From assembly GCA_016124655.1 (NCBI GenBank), contig WGNI01000010.1:62001-126000 (forward strand): DNA of 64,000 nt, in the 5' to 3' direction. A program made the translations under genes and the position numbers. How positions within the stretch are numbered: the first letter of the stretch is position 1; the number at the start of each line of letters is the position of its first letter. Under the pieces are notes generated by a model. It was not told where the DNA came from, did no database searches, and saw only the letters and a program-made list of their open reading frames with translations. The DNA comes from Alphaproteobacteria bacterium. GTDB lineage: Bacteria; Pseudomonadota; Alphaproteobacteria; Caulobacterales; Aquidulcibacteraceae. Shown here in pieces: positions 26,849-35,718 of the stretch.

Positions 26849-28678
26849 CTAGCTGAACGAGGCCTGACCAGGCCGTGCGCCTTGGATAAAGCGTTGCGCG
26901 ACCAGCGCCAACCGCGCCAAGTCAAACGGCTTCTCGATGAAGTCGTCCATCCCCGAGGCCAGCGCGCGGGCGCGCTCGGTTTCACTGGAATCGGCCGTCA
27001 GGGCGATGATCGCGCATTGGCCCTGCGCGCCGGGCAACGCCCGCATCCGTTTTGCCGCGGCGAAGCCGTCGACGCGCGGCATGCGCAGATCGAGAAAAAT
27101 CAGATCATACAAGGTGTGTGTCGCCGCCTGCACGGCTTCCTCGCCGTCGGCCGCCACGTCCACTTGTGCGCCGGCACGCGCCAGCACCGTCCGCGCCAAG
27201 AGCGCGTTGACGGGATTGTCTTCCGCCAGCAGCACCCGCAGTCCAGCCAACGCCTGGGACGTCCGCGCGCCTTCATCGACGAGCGGCTCCGGACCCGATG
27301 GCGCCTGCGCGCCGAGCGCAATGCGCAGCCGCTCGATCAGGGCGCGGCTGCGCAGCGGCTTCAGCGCGTAATGATGCACGCCGCAGGCGCGGAACCGCGC
27401 AATCGCCTCTCGCTCTTCCTGCGGCGTCAAACCGATGGCGACCGGCGCCGATTCCGAGATCCGCATCACCGCTTCGATCGAGAGATTTTGCGTAGCGCCG
27501 TGGTCGAGCAAGAGCGCGTCGCAATCGGCCCAGTCGACCGGCGTCAGAGCGCGCGCGAATTGTCCGCCGGCTGCCGCGATCGCCGCCGCAACCGCCTCGG
27601 CAAGCATGTCATTGTGACTGAGAATGCGGATCCTCGCCCCGCCGAGGCCCGGCGCTGGAGCGCCTGCCTTATGCTGCGACTCCGGCAGCGGCACATCGAC
27701 CCAAAAGGTCGAGCCCGCGCCCGGTTTGCTCTCAACGCCGGCCGAGCCGCCAAGCGCGTCCGCCAGCCGGCGCACGATCGCAAGCCCCAGCCCCGCGCCG
27801 CCATACCGGCTTGAGATCGAGCCATCGACCTGCGTGAACTCCTCAAAGATTTCCGCATGGCGGTCTGCGGAGATTCCAGGTCCCGTATCGCGCACGCTCA
27901 GCCGCACGCGGTTGCGCCCGCACGGCACGGCTTCGAGCAACACGCCGCCAGCGTCCGTGAACTTCACCGCATTGCCCGCGAGATTGAACAGGATTTGCCG
28001 CACGCGACCGGCATCGCCGCTCACCCATTCCGGCGCGCCGGGCCGCATGATGGCGGCGATCTCGATGCCCTTCTCGTGCGCCTTCGGGCTCAGAAGTTCG
28101 GCCACCGATTGCATCATGTCTTCAACGTGAAACGGCGCGCAATCGAGTTCCAGCCGGCCGTTTTCCAGGCGCGAATAGTCCAGAATCTCCGTGATGAGAT
28201 CGAGCAGGTGCTCGCCCGAGCGCCGCAGCGCGCGCAAATGATCGCGCGCTTCTGGGTCAAGCCGCGATTGTCCGATCAGGCCGGCCATGCCCAACACGCC
28301 GTTCAGCGGCGTGCGCAATTCGTGCGTCAACGTGGCGAACAACCTTGTCTTCGCCGCCGACACGGCTTCAGCCGCCTGCACCCGATCCGTAATCTCCCGC
28401 GCCGCCACCACGCGCGTGCCATCGCCCAGCCGCCGATCCGACCATTCATAAATGCGCCCGTCCGGCGCCGGCGCATCGAAACGCCGCATCCCCTGGCGAA
28501 ACGGCGGCGGCGTCAACCGGCCCCAGGGCGGCCGCTTCGGCGTGATCGGATGGCGAAAGATTTTCCGAAACGCCGCATTGGCTCGGATCACGCCGCCATC
28601 GGCGTCGAGATGCGCCATCGCGTCAGGCGCGGTTTCGAAGAGATCGGCTTCGCGGGGATCAGCGCCGGCGGCGGTCAT
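26849..28678 (-). CDS. PAS-domain hybrid histidine kinase with two receiver-like domains
   Basis: The protein has 609 residues and no membrane span, so it is probably cytoplasmic. An N-terminal PAS-like domain (about 11-100) precedes a HisKA domain with phosphoacceptor His119 in TLTHELRTPLNG. The HATPase domain (about 220-335) has NLAGNAVKFTD, DTGPGIS and GGAGLGLAIV. A divergent receiver-like domain (about 348-455) has lost much of the acidic pocket. A canonical receiver at about 475-600 has Asp530 in LDLRMPRVDG. No partner gene is adjacent; it starts 24 bases downstream of comM. The signal and output are unknown. Confidence 0.9.
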   Translation of the reverse strand: MTAAGADPREADLFETAPDAMAHLDADGGVIRANAAFRKIFRHPITPKRPPWGRLTPPPFRQGMRRFDAPAPDGRIYEWSDRRLGDGTRVVAAREITDRVQAAEAVSAAKTRLFATLTHELRTPLNGVLGMAGLIGQSRLDPEARDHLRALRRSGEHLLDLITEILDYSRLENGRLELDCAPFHVEDMMQSVAELLSPKAHEKGIEIAAIMRPGAPEWVSGDAGRVRQILFNLAGNAVKFTDAGGVLLEAVPCGRNRVRLSVRDTGPGISADRHAEIFEEFTQVDGSISSRYGGAGLGLAIVRRLADALGGSAGVESKPGAGSTFWVDVPLPESQHKAGAPAPGLGGARIRILSHNDMLAEAVAAAIAAAGGQFARALTPVDWADCDALLLDHGATQNLSIEAVMRISESAPVAIGLTPQEEREAIARFRACGVHHYALKPLRSRALIERLRIALGAQAPSGPEPLVDEGARTSQALAGLRVLLAEDNPVNALLARTVLARAGAQVDVAADGEEAVQAATHTLYDLIFLDLRMPRVDGFAAAKRMRALPGAQGQCAIIALTADSSETERARALASGMDDFIEKPFDLARLALVAQRFIQGARPGQASFS

Positions 28679-28702
28679 GTCCCCATCTTGGCCGCCATGG
28701 CG

Positions 28703-30247
28703 TTAAGAGACCCTGGATAAGGCCTGCTCGCCGGTTTCCGCGCCGGGCCAGCGCCTCTTGAGACTCAAGGCTTCCGCGATGTGCACGCGCCGCACGCCGG
28801 TTGCGCCGTCGAGATCGGCTATGGTGCGCGCCACCCGCAGCGCCCGGTGAAACGCCCTGGCCGAAAGCGGCATCTTTTCCGCCGCCTGCGACAGAAGCGC
28901 AGCGCCCGCGGCGTCCGGCGCCGCCAGCCGATCGAGGTCCGCAGCCTCGATCCGCGCATTCAAAAGCCCTTCGCGAAGCCCTGCTTCGCTCGCCCTGCCG
29001 CCTTGCGCGTCGCGCGCCGCAGCGACCCGCGAGGCAGCTTCGGCAGTGCCCTCCGCGGGCGGCGGCAGCGCCAGATCCGCCGCGGTGACAGGCGGAATGT
29101 CCAGTTGAATATCGATCCGGTCGATCAGCGGGCCTGACAGCCGCGCCTGGTATTCGATTGCGCAGCGCGGCCCGCGCCGGCATCCCCCAATTCCCGTTCC
29201 GCCGCCGCACCGGCACGGGTTCATCGCCGCCGCGAGCAGAAAGCGTGCGGGATAGGTCACGCGGTGATTGGCCCGCGCGATCGACACGTCCCCGGTTTCC
29301 AGGGGCTGACGCAGCGCATCGAGCGCTTGGGGCGCAAATTCCGGCAACTCATCCAGGAACAACACGCCTTCGTGCGCCAGACTGGCTTCGCCGGGCCGCG
29401 CGCGCAGACCGCCGCCAACCAGCGCCGCCATCGAGGCGGAGTGGTGCGGCGCGCGGAACGGCCGCGTCCGCGTCAGCCGGCCGCGATCCAACAAGCCCGC
29501 CACGCTCTGGATTTGACTGACTTCGAGAAGCTCCGCCGGCGAGAGCGGCGGCAACAACCCCGGCAGCCTTTGCGCCAGCATGGATTTGCCGGAGCCCGGC
29601 GGCCCGACGAACAGGATATTGTGACCGCCCGCGGCCGCGATCTCCAACGCGCGCTTGGCCTGTTCCTGGCCTTTGACATCCCGCAGGTCCGGCGCGGGGC
29701 CGGATTCCACGAGATCGCCGCGCGCCGGCGGCGCAATCTGCCCGCCGCCGCGAAAATGATTGACCAAAGCGATCAATGATGGCGCGGCGATCACTTCCCC
29801 GCCGCCCCACGCGGCTTCTGCTCCGCATGCCGCAGGGCAGATCAGCGCCAGCCCCTTGCCCTGCGCCGCCATGGCCGCGGGCAGCACGCCAGGCGTCGCC
29901 GCGAGCGCCCCATCGAGACCAAGTTCGCCGAAAGCCAGGACGCCGTCGAGCGCGTCCCGCGGCATCGCCCCGATCGCGGCCATCATCGCCAGCGCGATCG
30001 GCAGGTCATAGTGCGAGCCCTCTTTGGGCAGGTCCGCCGGCGCCAGGTTCACCACCACCCGGCCGGCGGGCATGGCGAGGCCGAGACTGGCGAACGCCGC
30101 GCGCACTCGCTCCCGGCTTTCGCTCACCGCCTTATCGCCCAGGCCCACGATGACGATGTTCGGAAGGCCCCCAGCGATTTGGACTTGAACGTCCACCGGC
30201 CGCGCCTCCAGGCCGGAGAATGCGATGGTGGTGACGCTGTCGCTCAT
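28703..30247 (-). CDS. comM: ComM / YifB family Mg-chelatase-like AAA ATPase
   Basis: ComM is a hexameric helicase that promotes branch migration during natural transformation. The protein has 514 residues. An N-terminal Lon-protease-like fold contains GLPNIVIVGLGDKAVSESRE and NLAPADLPKEG. The AAA core has Walker A GPPGSGKSMLAQ near 220 and Walker B GVLFLDELPEF. A zinc-type Cys cluster is seen at NPCRCGGG. A C-terminal Mg-chelatase domain follows. ATG 30247 has AAGGGG seven bases upstream. The promoter region holds LexA-like half-sites and one DnaA-box match. Confidence 0.95.
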   Translation of the reverse strand: MSDSVTTIAFSGLEARPVDVQVQIAGGLPNIVIVGLGDKAVSESRERVRAAFASLGLAMPAGRVVVNLAPADLPKEGSHYDLPIALAMMAAIGAMPRDALDGVLAFGELGLDGALAATPGVLPAAMAAQGKGLALICPAACGAEAAWGGGEVIAAPSLIALVNHFRGGGQIAPPARGDLVESGPAPDLRDVKGQEQAKRALEIAAAGGHNILFVGPPGSGKSMLAQRLPGLLPPLSPAELLEVSQIQSVAGLLDRGRLTRTRPFRAPHHSASMAALVGGGLRARPGEASLAHEGVLFLDELPEFAPQALDALRQPLETGDVSIARANHRVTYPARFLLAAAMNPCRCGGGTGIGGCRRGPRCAIEYQARLSGPLIDRIDIQLDIPPVTAADLALPPPAEGTAEAASRVAAARDAQGGRASEAGLREGLLNARIEAADLDRLAAPDAAGAALLSQAAEKMPLSARAFHRALRVARTIADLDGATGVRRVHIAEALSLKRRWPGAETGEQALSRVS

Positions 30248-30284
30248 GACGCCGCCCCTTGGCGCACGCCCAAGGGCTGCGCCT

Positions 30285-30293
30285 TTATCCACA
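30285..30293 (+). promoter_or_regulatory. Single perfect DnaA-box match
   Basis: TTATCCACA matches the consensus DnaA box exactly, 38-46 bases upstream of the comM start. It is a lone copy with no visible cluster around it, so it may be a DnaA regulatory site or chance. Confidence 0.3.
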
Positions 30294-30320
30294 ACGTGCG
30301 CAGCAACTAAAACACTGGGC

Positions 30321-30346
30321 GAACAAATTGGCAACACAAAACGAAC
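30321..30346 (-). promoter_or_regulatory. LexA-like operator with three half-sites before comM
   Basis: On the plus strand GAAC, CAAC and GAAC begin at 30321, 30332 and 30343, exactly 11 bases apart. Alphaproteobacterial LexA binds the direct repeat GTTC-N7-GTTC, which is GAAC-N7-GAAC on the other strand. Each adjacent pair here differs at one base. The array lies 74-99 bases upstream of the comM start, in the promoter region. I infer possible SOS control. Confidence 0.45.
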
Positions 30347-30348
30347 AA

Positions 30349-30364
30349 CACGCCGTGCGGCGTG
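30349..30364. repeat. Inverted repeat upstream of comM
   Basis: CACGCCG and CGGCGTG face each other across two bases, just upstream of the LexA-like array and 86 bases from the yraN stop. No T-run follows on the minus strand, so terminator function for yraN is doubtful. Confidence 0.35.
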
Positions 30365-30449
30365 GTTCAATGGTGTGTCCCTGTGAGTAAAAGCTGCCGC
30401 CCGCAGCTGACGGATGCTGCGCCCCACCCGAATGCGCGTCAATGGGGAA

Positions 30450-30806
30450 TCAGGCCGTCCACGCGCCGCGGACGTGGCGCGGCGTCAGTCCTGCGCCCAC
30501 CACGATCACATCAAAGCGAACCGGCGCGGCAAGCAGCCGCCAGCGCGCGCTGAGCGCCTGCGCCGCCCGCGTCAATCGGCCCTGCTGGGTCGGCCCCACG
30601 GCCTCCAGCCCCGCCAGCAGGTCGCGGCGCTGCTTCACTTCCACAATGATCAAGGCGCCCCGCTTGAACGCGGCGAGATCAACCTCGCCGAACGGCGTTC
30701 GTAGCCGCCGCCCCAGGAGCCGGTATCCCTTCGCCATGAGCCAGGCCGCGGCGTAGAGCTCCGCCCATCGCCCACGCCGCTCCGCCGCTCGGCGCGCGCG
30801 GCTCAT
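30450..30806 (-). CDS. yraN: YraN family (UPF0102) nuclease-fold protein
   Basis: The protein has 118 residues and a restriction-endonuclease-like fold. The expected Glu, Asp, Glu-x-Lys residues are visible in RWAELYAA, PFGEVDLAA and LIIVEVKQR. YraN proteins are poorly characterised and are encoded beside rsmI in many proteobacteria. Here the start overlaps the rsmI stop by four bases (30803-30806). About 200 bases separate its stop from the comM start. Confidence 0.92.
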   Translation of the reverse strand: MSRARRAAERRGRWAELYAAAWLMAKGYRLLGRRLRTPFGEVDLAAFKRGALIIVEVKQRRDLLAGLEAVGPTQQGRLTRAAQALSARWRLLAAPVRFDVIVVGAGLTPRHVRGAWTA

Positions 30807-31702
30807 CCGCCGCCCTTGATCGCCAGCGCGCGCGCATACGCGTCCCGGCGACTGACGCCTAACAGTGTGGAGACCTCCTCCGCCGCATCCTTCACCGAGA
30901 GCCGCTGTAAAGCGTCGCGCAACGCCGCATCGATCGCCGCTTCATCCGGCGCAGCGGTCTCGCCTGGCGCCACCAGAACAACCACTTCGCCCTTCGGCGC
31001 GCCGGCGGCGGCGTAGTGCGCGGCCAGGTCGGGCAAGCGGTCGCGGCGCACCTCTTCGAACAGTTTCGTCAGTTCGCGCGCCACCGCTGCGCCGCGGTCG
31101 CCAAAGATCGCCGCCATGTCCGCCAAGCTGTCGGCAAGACGCGGGCCCGTTTCGAAGAAGATCAGTGTCGCTTGCATCGCCGCCAAGTCTTCAAATGTCG
31201 CGCGTCGCGCCGCGCTTTTATTTGGCGGGAAGCCCGCGAAATAGAATTCATTGCTCGGCAGGCCCGCAACGCTGAGTGCAGCCAACACAGACGACGCGCC
31301 CGGCACGGGCATCACGTTGTGTCCGGCTTCGACAGCCGCGCGCACCAATTTGAAGCCGGGGTCGGAGATCAGCGGCGTGCCTGCGTCCGACACCAGCGCG
31401 ATGGCCTCGCCGGCCGCCAGAGCATCCAAGATCTCGGCGCGGTCGGTGTCTGAGGAGTGGTCATTATAGGTCGAGACGCGCGCTTCGATCCCGTACGCGT
31501 TCAGAAGCTTGCGCGTGACCCGCGTGTCCTCCGCTAAGATGCGGTCGGCGCCGCCCAGCACGTCGAGCGCGCGCAACGTGATGTCGCGCAGATTGCCGAT
31601 CGGCGTGGCCACCACATAAAGGCCCGCTTCCAGAGATGGACTGTCGTCGCGGCGGCGCCTAAGGATGCCCGCGTTTTCCGGCGGAGGTGAGGGTCTGCTC
31701 AT
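30803..31702 (-). CDS. rsmI: 16S rRNA 2'-O-ribose C1402 methyltransferase
   Basis: RsmI methylates C1402 of 16S rRNA with SAM. The protein has about 299 residues. It has the tetrapyrrole-methylase-like motifs GLYVVATPIGNLRDITLRAL, ILAEDTRVTRKLL, ALVSDAGTPLISDPG and VPGASSVLAALSVAGL. The chosen ATG at 31702 has no clear ribosome site and overlaps, by two bases, the ATG of the divergent lipoprotein gene. The conserved part begins at about residue 27, so a later start cannot be excluded. It is in an operon with yraN. Confidence 0.94.
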   Translation of the reverse strand: MSRPSPPPENAGILRRRRDDSPSLEAGLYVVATPIGNLRDITLRALDVLGGADRILAEDTRVTRKLLNAYGIEARVSTYNDHSSDTDRAEILDALAAGEAIALVSDAGTPLISDPGFKLVRAAVEAGHNVMPVPGASSVLAALSVAGLPSNEFYFAGFPPNKSAARRATFEDLAAMQATLIFFETGPRLADSLADMAAIFGDRGAAVARELTKLFEEVRRDRLPDLAAHYAAAGAPKGEVVVLVAPGETAAPDEAAIDAALRDALQRLSVKDAAEEVSTLLGVSRRDAYARALAIKGGG

Positions 31703-32957
31703 GAAGTCTAGGGGATCATCGCTGAGCGTGCGGCGCGCGCCAAGCCTGCGGCCCATGGCGGCCGCGAGCGTTGCCGCGCTGCTTGCCGCCTGCGCGACGA
31801 CGCCCACGCCAGCGCCGCCATCGCCGCCTGGACCCGTTGGCCCCGCCGAACAGCCGCCCCCGGATATCGGCCGCCGCGTGCAAACCAACGAAGGCGTCAC
31901 GCCGCCCTTCATGGTCGGCCGCCAACTCGTGCGCGTGGGCCTGCTTTTGCCCTTCTCCACCCGGCCGCAGGACGCCACCGCGCTCTATGCCGCCGCGGAG
32001 CTGGCGCTGTTCGATCACGGCGACGCCAACACGCTCCTGATCCCCCGCGATTCCGGCGGCAACGCCACCGACGCCGCCGCCGCAGCTGACGCGCTGATGC
32101 GCGACGGCGCCGACATCATCATCGGCCCGGTGATGCGCGAGGGCGTCGAGGGCGCAGCCAATGTCGTGCGCCGCGAAAACATTCCCGTCATCGGCTTCTC
32201 ATCCGACCGCACAGTCGGCGGCAACGGCGTCTATCTCCTGAGCTTCCAGCTCGAAGACGAAGTCTCTCGCATCCTCAATTACGCCGCCGATCAAGGCATT
32301 CGCAGCATCGCGATGCTTGGACCGGACAACGAATACGGCCGGCGCGTCTTGGCCGAACTGCGCGCCCAGGCGGCGCAACGAGGCGTCGCGGTCGCTGCTT
32401 CTGAGCTTTATCCGCGCACTGAAAACGACGCCGCGCAGGCCGCGGGCCGCATCGCCGCCGCGCAGCGATCCAACCCGGTGCAGGGCGTGCTGATCGCGGA
32501 AAGCGGCTCGGTGCTGCGCGCCATCGGACCGGCCTTGGTCAGCGGCGGCGTCAACACCCGCGCCGTGCGCCTGATGGGCACCAGCGCCTGGGCCGGCGGC
32601 GACGCCCAGCGCGAGCCCGCCTTCGCCGGCGGCTGGTATGTCGCCTCCGACCCGTCGCTGCGCACCGACTTCGAAAACCGCTACCGCCAGACCTTCGGGA
32701 CTGAACCGACGCGGCTTTCGAGCCTGGCCTATGACGCGGTCGCTTTGACCACGTTGTTGTCGCGCGATGGCGGCGGCGCGCGCGGCGTGAACCGTCGCGC
32801 GCTGGAGCGCTCGGAAGGCTTCCTGGGCTCCGACGGCGTATTCCGCTTCCGTGGCGACGGCTCGATTCAACGCGGGCTCGCCATCATGGAGGTGCGCGCC
32901 AGCGGCCCGGTTCCCGCCGATCCCGCGCCGCGCCGCTTTACGACGCCAACCGGCTGA
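31701..32957 (+). CDS. LpoA-like penicillin-binding protein activator lipoprotein
   Basis: The protein has 418 residues. A lipoprotein signal with lipobox LAAC puts the lipidated Cys at 31. A Pro-rich linker (about 35-55) follows, then a periplasmic binding protein type I domain with VRVGLLLPFSTRPQD, PVIGFSSDRTVGG, ALYAAAELALFDHG and AYDAVALTTLL. This matches the LpoA/YraM C-terminal domain that activates PBP1A in enterics. The N-terminal TPR part of LpoA is absent, as is usual in alphaproteobacteria. GGAGG/GAGGG lies about seven bases before ATG 31701. The role in peptidoglycan synthesis is inferred from the family and the yraN-rsmI context. Confidence 0.87.
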   Translation: MKSRGSSLSVRRAPSLRPMAAASVAALLAACATTPTPAPPSPPGPVGPAEQPPPDIGRRVQTNEGVTPPFMVGRQLVRVGLLLPFSTRPQDATALYAAAELALFDHGDANTLLIPRDSGGNATDAAAAADALMRDGADIIIGPVMREGVEGAANVVRRENIPVIGFSSDRTVGGNGVYLLSFQLEDEVSRILNYAADQGIRSIAMLGPDNEYGRRVLAELRAQAAQRGVAVAASELYPRTENDAAQAAGRIAAAQRSNPVQGVLIAESGSVLRAIGPALVSGGVNTRAVRLMGTSAWAGGDAQREPAFAGGWYVASDPSLRTDFENRYRQTFGTEPTRLSSLAYDAVALTTLLSRDGGGARGVNRRALERSEGFLGSDGVFRFRGDGSIQRGLAIMEVRASGPVPADPAPRRFTTPTG

Positions 32958-34086
32958 GCTCCGCGATCACCCGATCGCACACCAGCCGTCCGGCAGGCGT
33001 CAGCCGCAACGTGGTTGCGTCGAACGACAACAATCCGAGATCGCGTAAGCGCGTCATCACGGTTTCCTCGAACGCAGCGCCGCGCAACGTTTCGATCGGC
33101 CGGCGCGCAACGCCTTCGCCCAAGCGCAATCCCATCAGCAGGCGCTCATCCGCGAACGCCTGCGCAGACAGCGTCTCGCGCTCGACCCATCCAACGCCGT
33201 TTGCCGAAACTGCATCGATATAGGCGCGCACGCCGCGATGCGCGCTCGTCGCAAGACGTGTCTCCCCATCCGTCAAGCGTCCATGCGCACCAGGACCAAC
33301 GCCGGCCCAGGCCTGCCCGCGCCAATACAACAGGTTATGCCGCGATTGCGCGGCGGCGCTGCGCGCGTGATTGGAAATCTCGTAGGCCGGCATCCCCGCG
33401 TCGTCGCACAGCGCCTGCGTTGCCGCATAAAGCGACGCAGCCTGATCCGCATCTGGCGGCGCCATCCGGCCGCGGTCGACCGCGCGCGCAAACGGCGTGC
33501 CCGCCTCGATCGTCAGCTGATAAAGCGAAAGATGCTCCACCGGCAGCGCCAGCGCGCGCACCAACTCGGCGCGCCATGTGTCCAACGTCTGCCCTTCGCG
33601 CGCATAGATGAGATCCGCCGAAACCCGCGCGCCCAAGTGCGCGGCCGCATCGATCGCCCACAGCGCGTCGCGCGCGGAATGAAACCGCCCCAGCGCACGC
33701 AACGCGGCATCCTCCAGCGCCTGCACGCCAAGCGAGAAGCGATTGACGCCCGCAGCCGCGTGCTCGGCGAACCGCGCGCAATCTTCCGGATTGGCCTCCA
33801 GCGAAACTTCCGCATCCGCCGCCAGGCCGAAAGCCGCATCCACAGCGCGCAGCATCTTGTCGACCTGTGCGCCCGAAAGCCGTGACGGCGTGCCCCCGCC
33901 AAAGAACACGCTCCGCGCTGGACCTGCGGAAAACCGCCGGCCGTGTTCGGCGATGTCTGCAGCAATCGCATCGATCAGCGCGGAATGATCGTCGCCCCGA
34001 TCGCGGCGGACATTGAAATCGCAATACGGGCAGATCGCCGCGCAATACGGCCAATGGATGTAGACCCCGAAAGCGGGCGCATTCAT
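32938..34086 (-). CDS. hemW: HemW-type radical SAM heme chaperone
   Basis: HemW, formerly called an oxygen-independent coproporphyrinogen oxidase homologue, is a heme-binding radical SAM protein. The protein has 382 residues. [19 protein letters not shown] holds the CxxxCxxC cluster motif near residue 20, and [13 protein letters not shown] follows. There is no extra N-terminal domain as in HemN. Its stop lies 20 bases inside the 3' end of the convergent lipoprotein gene. It overlaps rdgB by four bases (ATGA), the standard rdgB-hemW pair. Confidence 0.93.
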   Translation of the reverse strand: MNAPAFGVYIHWPYCAAICPYCDFNVRRDRGDDHSALIDAIAADIAEHGRRFSAGPARSVFFGGGTPSRLSGAQVDKMLRAVDAAFGLAADAEVSLEANPEDCARFAEHAAAGVNRFSLGVQALEDAALRALGRFHSARDALWAIDAAAHLGARVSADLIYAREGQTLDTWRAELVRALALPVEHLSLYQLTIEAGTPFARAVDRGRMAPPDADQAASLYAATQALCDDAGMPAYEISNHARSAAAQSRHNLLYWRGQAWAGVGPGAHGRLTDGETRLATSAHRGVRAYIDAVSANGVGWVERETLSAQAFADERLLMGLRLGEGVARRPIETLRGAAFEETVMTRLRDLGLLSFDATTLRLTPAGRLVCDRVIAELSRLAS

Positions 34087-34697
34087 TTCAGCGACGCGAC
34101 AAGTTTTTCAAACGCCCGCGCGCGGTGGCTGATGCGGTGTTTCTCGTCCGGCTCCATTTCTCCGAAAGTGATCGCGTAACCGTCCGGCGTGAACATGGGA
34201 TCGTAACCGAACCCGCGATCGCCGCGCGGCGGCCAGGTCAACACACCCTCCACGGCGCCTTCGAAAATCTCCGCCGCTTCGCCGGGCCGCTTCAGCGCCA
34301 GCACGCAGATGAAGCGCGCCCGCAAATCCTGAGCGCCCGCCGCCTGGACTTCATCCCACACCCGCTGCATGGCGCGATTGAAATCGCGCGGCTCGCCGGC
34401 CCAACGCGCCGAATAGATCCCCGGCGCGCCGCCCAGCGCGGAAACCGCCAGGCCGGAATCGTCCGCCAGGCACGCCTCGCCGGATTCCGCCGCCGCGGCG
34501 TCCGCCTTCAAGACGGCATTGCCGACAAACGTGTCTTCCGTCTCCTCCGGCTCGGAGAGCCCGAGCGAGCCGGCCGAGACCGGGGCGATGCCCAGAGGCC
34601 CAAGCAAGGCGGCGATCTCATCGACCTTGCCCTGATTGTGGCTGGCCACGACCAGCCGCGAGACGCGGCGCACGGGGTTTTCGCTCATCGGCGGCAT
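34083..34697 (-). CDS. rdgB: Non-canonical purine NTP pyrophosphatase (RdgB/HAM1)
   Basis: RdgB removes dITP and XTP from the nucleotide pool. The protein has 204 residues. It has [19 protein letters not shown] at the N terminus, [20 protein letters not shown] in the centre, and [12 protein letters not shown] and HRISHRARA near the end. ATGs at 34697 and 34688 are both possible and neither has a good ribosome site. In many alphaproteobacteria rph lies just upstream; here rph is 10 kb away, so the rph-rdgB-hemW string is broken at this point. Confidence 0.94.
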   Translation of the reverse strand: MPPMSENPVRRVSRLVVASHNQGKVDEIAALLGPLGIAPVSAGSLGLSEPEETEDTFVGNAVLKADAAAAESGEACLADDSGLAVSALGGAPGIYSARWAGEPRDFNRAMQRVWDEVQAAGAQDLRARFICVLALKRPGEAAEIFEGAVEGVLTWPPRGDRGFGYDPMFTPDGYAITFGEMEPDEKHRISHRARAFEKLVASLK

Positions 34698-34701
34698 GTG
34701 T

Positions 34702-34738
34702 TTGACGGTTGGAGCGCTGGTCTATATCGATTATCAAT
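34702..34738 (+). promoter_or_regulatory. Sigma-70-like promoter with tandem heptamer for the DUF2975-XRE pair
   Basis: TTGACG at 34702-34707 and TATCGA at 34725-34730 are separated by 17 bases. TATCGAT and TATCAAT stand in tandem over the -10 region (34725-34738). This AT-rich repeat is a plausible operator for the downstream XRE regulator. Confidence 0.4.
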
Positions 34739-34781
34739 AAAGTTGTGTGACGGTGGCGTCGAAACGCGGCGGAGCGGCGGC

Positions 34782-35390
34782 ATGCGCGTATTGGGACAGG
34801 GGTCGGTCGCGTCCTGGCTCCGGCTCGGACTGTCGGTGATCTGGGTCGTCTTGTGGATCGCTGCGGCGGCCCTGGTTCTGTGCGCCGCCGCCTACGGCGT
34901 GTTGCTGGCCCTAGTGGCCAACGGCGCGGTCTCCGCGGAAATCCTGACCGGCGGAACCGGCGACATCCGCGTCGGCGCCGGCGGCGGCGTCTTCAATGTG
35001 ACCTATGACGAGCCCGGCGGCGCGACCTGGCCGGTGGTTGTTCCAGCGCTACTGGCCGGAGGCGTCGTCATCGGCGGGGCGCTGGTGATCGTCCACCGTT
35101 TGCGCAAGCTGTTCGACTCATTCACATCGAGCGAGCCGTTTCGCCGGGAGAACGCCGATCATTTGCGCGTCATCTGGATCACCATGGTTGTCGTCGAACT
35201 CTCGCGGTTCGCGCTCGTGGCGCTGACCAGCGCGCTCCTGGCCGCGTTCGGACCGCCTGAAGGCCAGGAAGCCACGTTGAACATCCAGATCGACCTCAGC
35301 ACCTGGGCCTCGATCCTTATTCTCATTGTCCTGTCCGAAGTGTTCCGCGAAGGCGCGCGCATGCGGGAAGAACAGGAGCTGACGATTTAA
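34782..35390 (+). CDS. DUF2975 family membrane protein
   Basis: The protein has 202 residues. Hydrophobic spans lie at about 17-48, 82-104, 128-157 and 171-188, with a Gly-rich extracytoplasmic stretch between the first two (TGGTGDIRVGAGGGVFNV). The C terminus is charged (REGARMREEQELTI). This is the usual DUF2975 layout, and the family is typically encoded just before a small XRE regulator, as here (5-base gap). ATG 34782 has GGAG seven bases upstream. The function is unknown; a sensory or stress role is possible. Confidence 0.8.
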   Translation: MRVLGQGSVASWLRLGLSVIWVVLWIAAAALVLCAAAYGVLLALVANGAVSAEILTGGTGDIRVGAGGGVFNVTYDEPGGATWPVVVPALLAGGVVIGGALVIVHRLRKLFDSFTSSEPFRRENADHLRVIWITMVVVELSRFALVALTSALLAAFGPPEGQEATLNIQIDLSTWASILILIVLSEVFREGARMREEQELTI

Positions 35391-35395
35391 TCGCC

Positions 35396-35650
35396 ATGGC
35401 GATCCGCGTCTCTCTCGACCGCATTCTGCTGGACCGGCGCATGTCGCTGACGGATCTCTCCGAGCGCGTCGGCGTGACGCTGGCCAATCTCTCCATTCTG
35501 AAGACGGGAAAAGCCAAGGCGATCCGCTTTTCCACGCTCAATGCCTTGTGCAAGGCGCTGTCCTGCCAGCCTGGAGACATTTTGACGTTTGAGCCCAGCG
35601 CCGACGATGACGACGATGATGGCGAAGCCGCGCTGTCGGCTGCTGAATAA
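35396..35650 (+). CDS. Small XRE/YozG-type transcriptional regulator
   Basis: The protein has 84 residues. A Cro/C1 helix-turn-helix covers about residues 5-66, with LDRILLDRRMSLTDLSERVG, LANLSILKTGKAKAIRFSTL and CKALSCQPGDIL. A poly-Asp tail (SADDDDDDGE) follows. This is the usual partner of DUF2975 membrane proteins. It probably regulates its own operon; the candidate operator at 34725-34738 fits. Confidence 0.85.
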   Translation: MAIRVSLDRILLDRRMSLTDLSERVGVTLANLSILKTGKAKAIRFSTLNALCKALSCQPGDILTFEPSADDDDDDGEAALSAAE

Positions 35651-35718
35651 AGCGTGCGTCGTCCGCCCGTGTCGGCGCGTACGCGAACGCGCTTGATCCT
35701 CCGCCGCCAGGATGGCTA

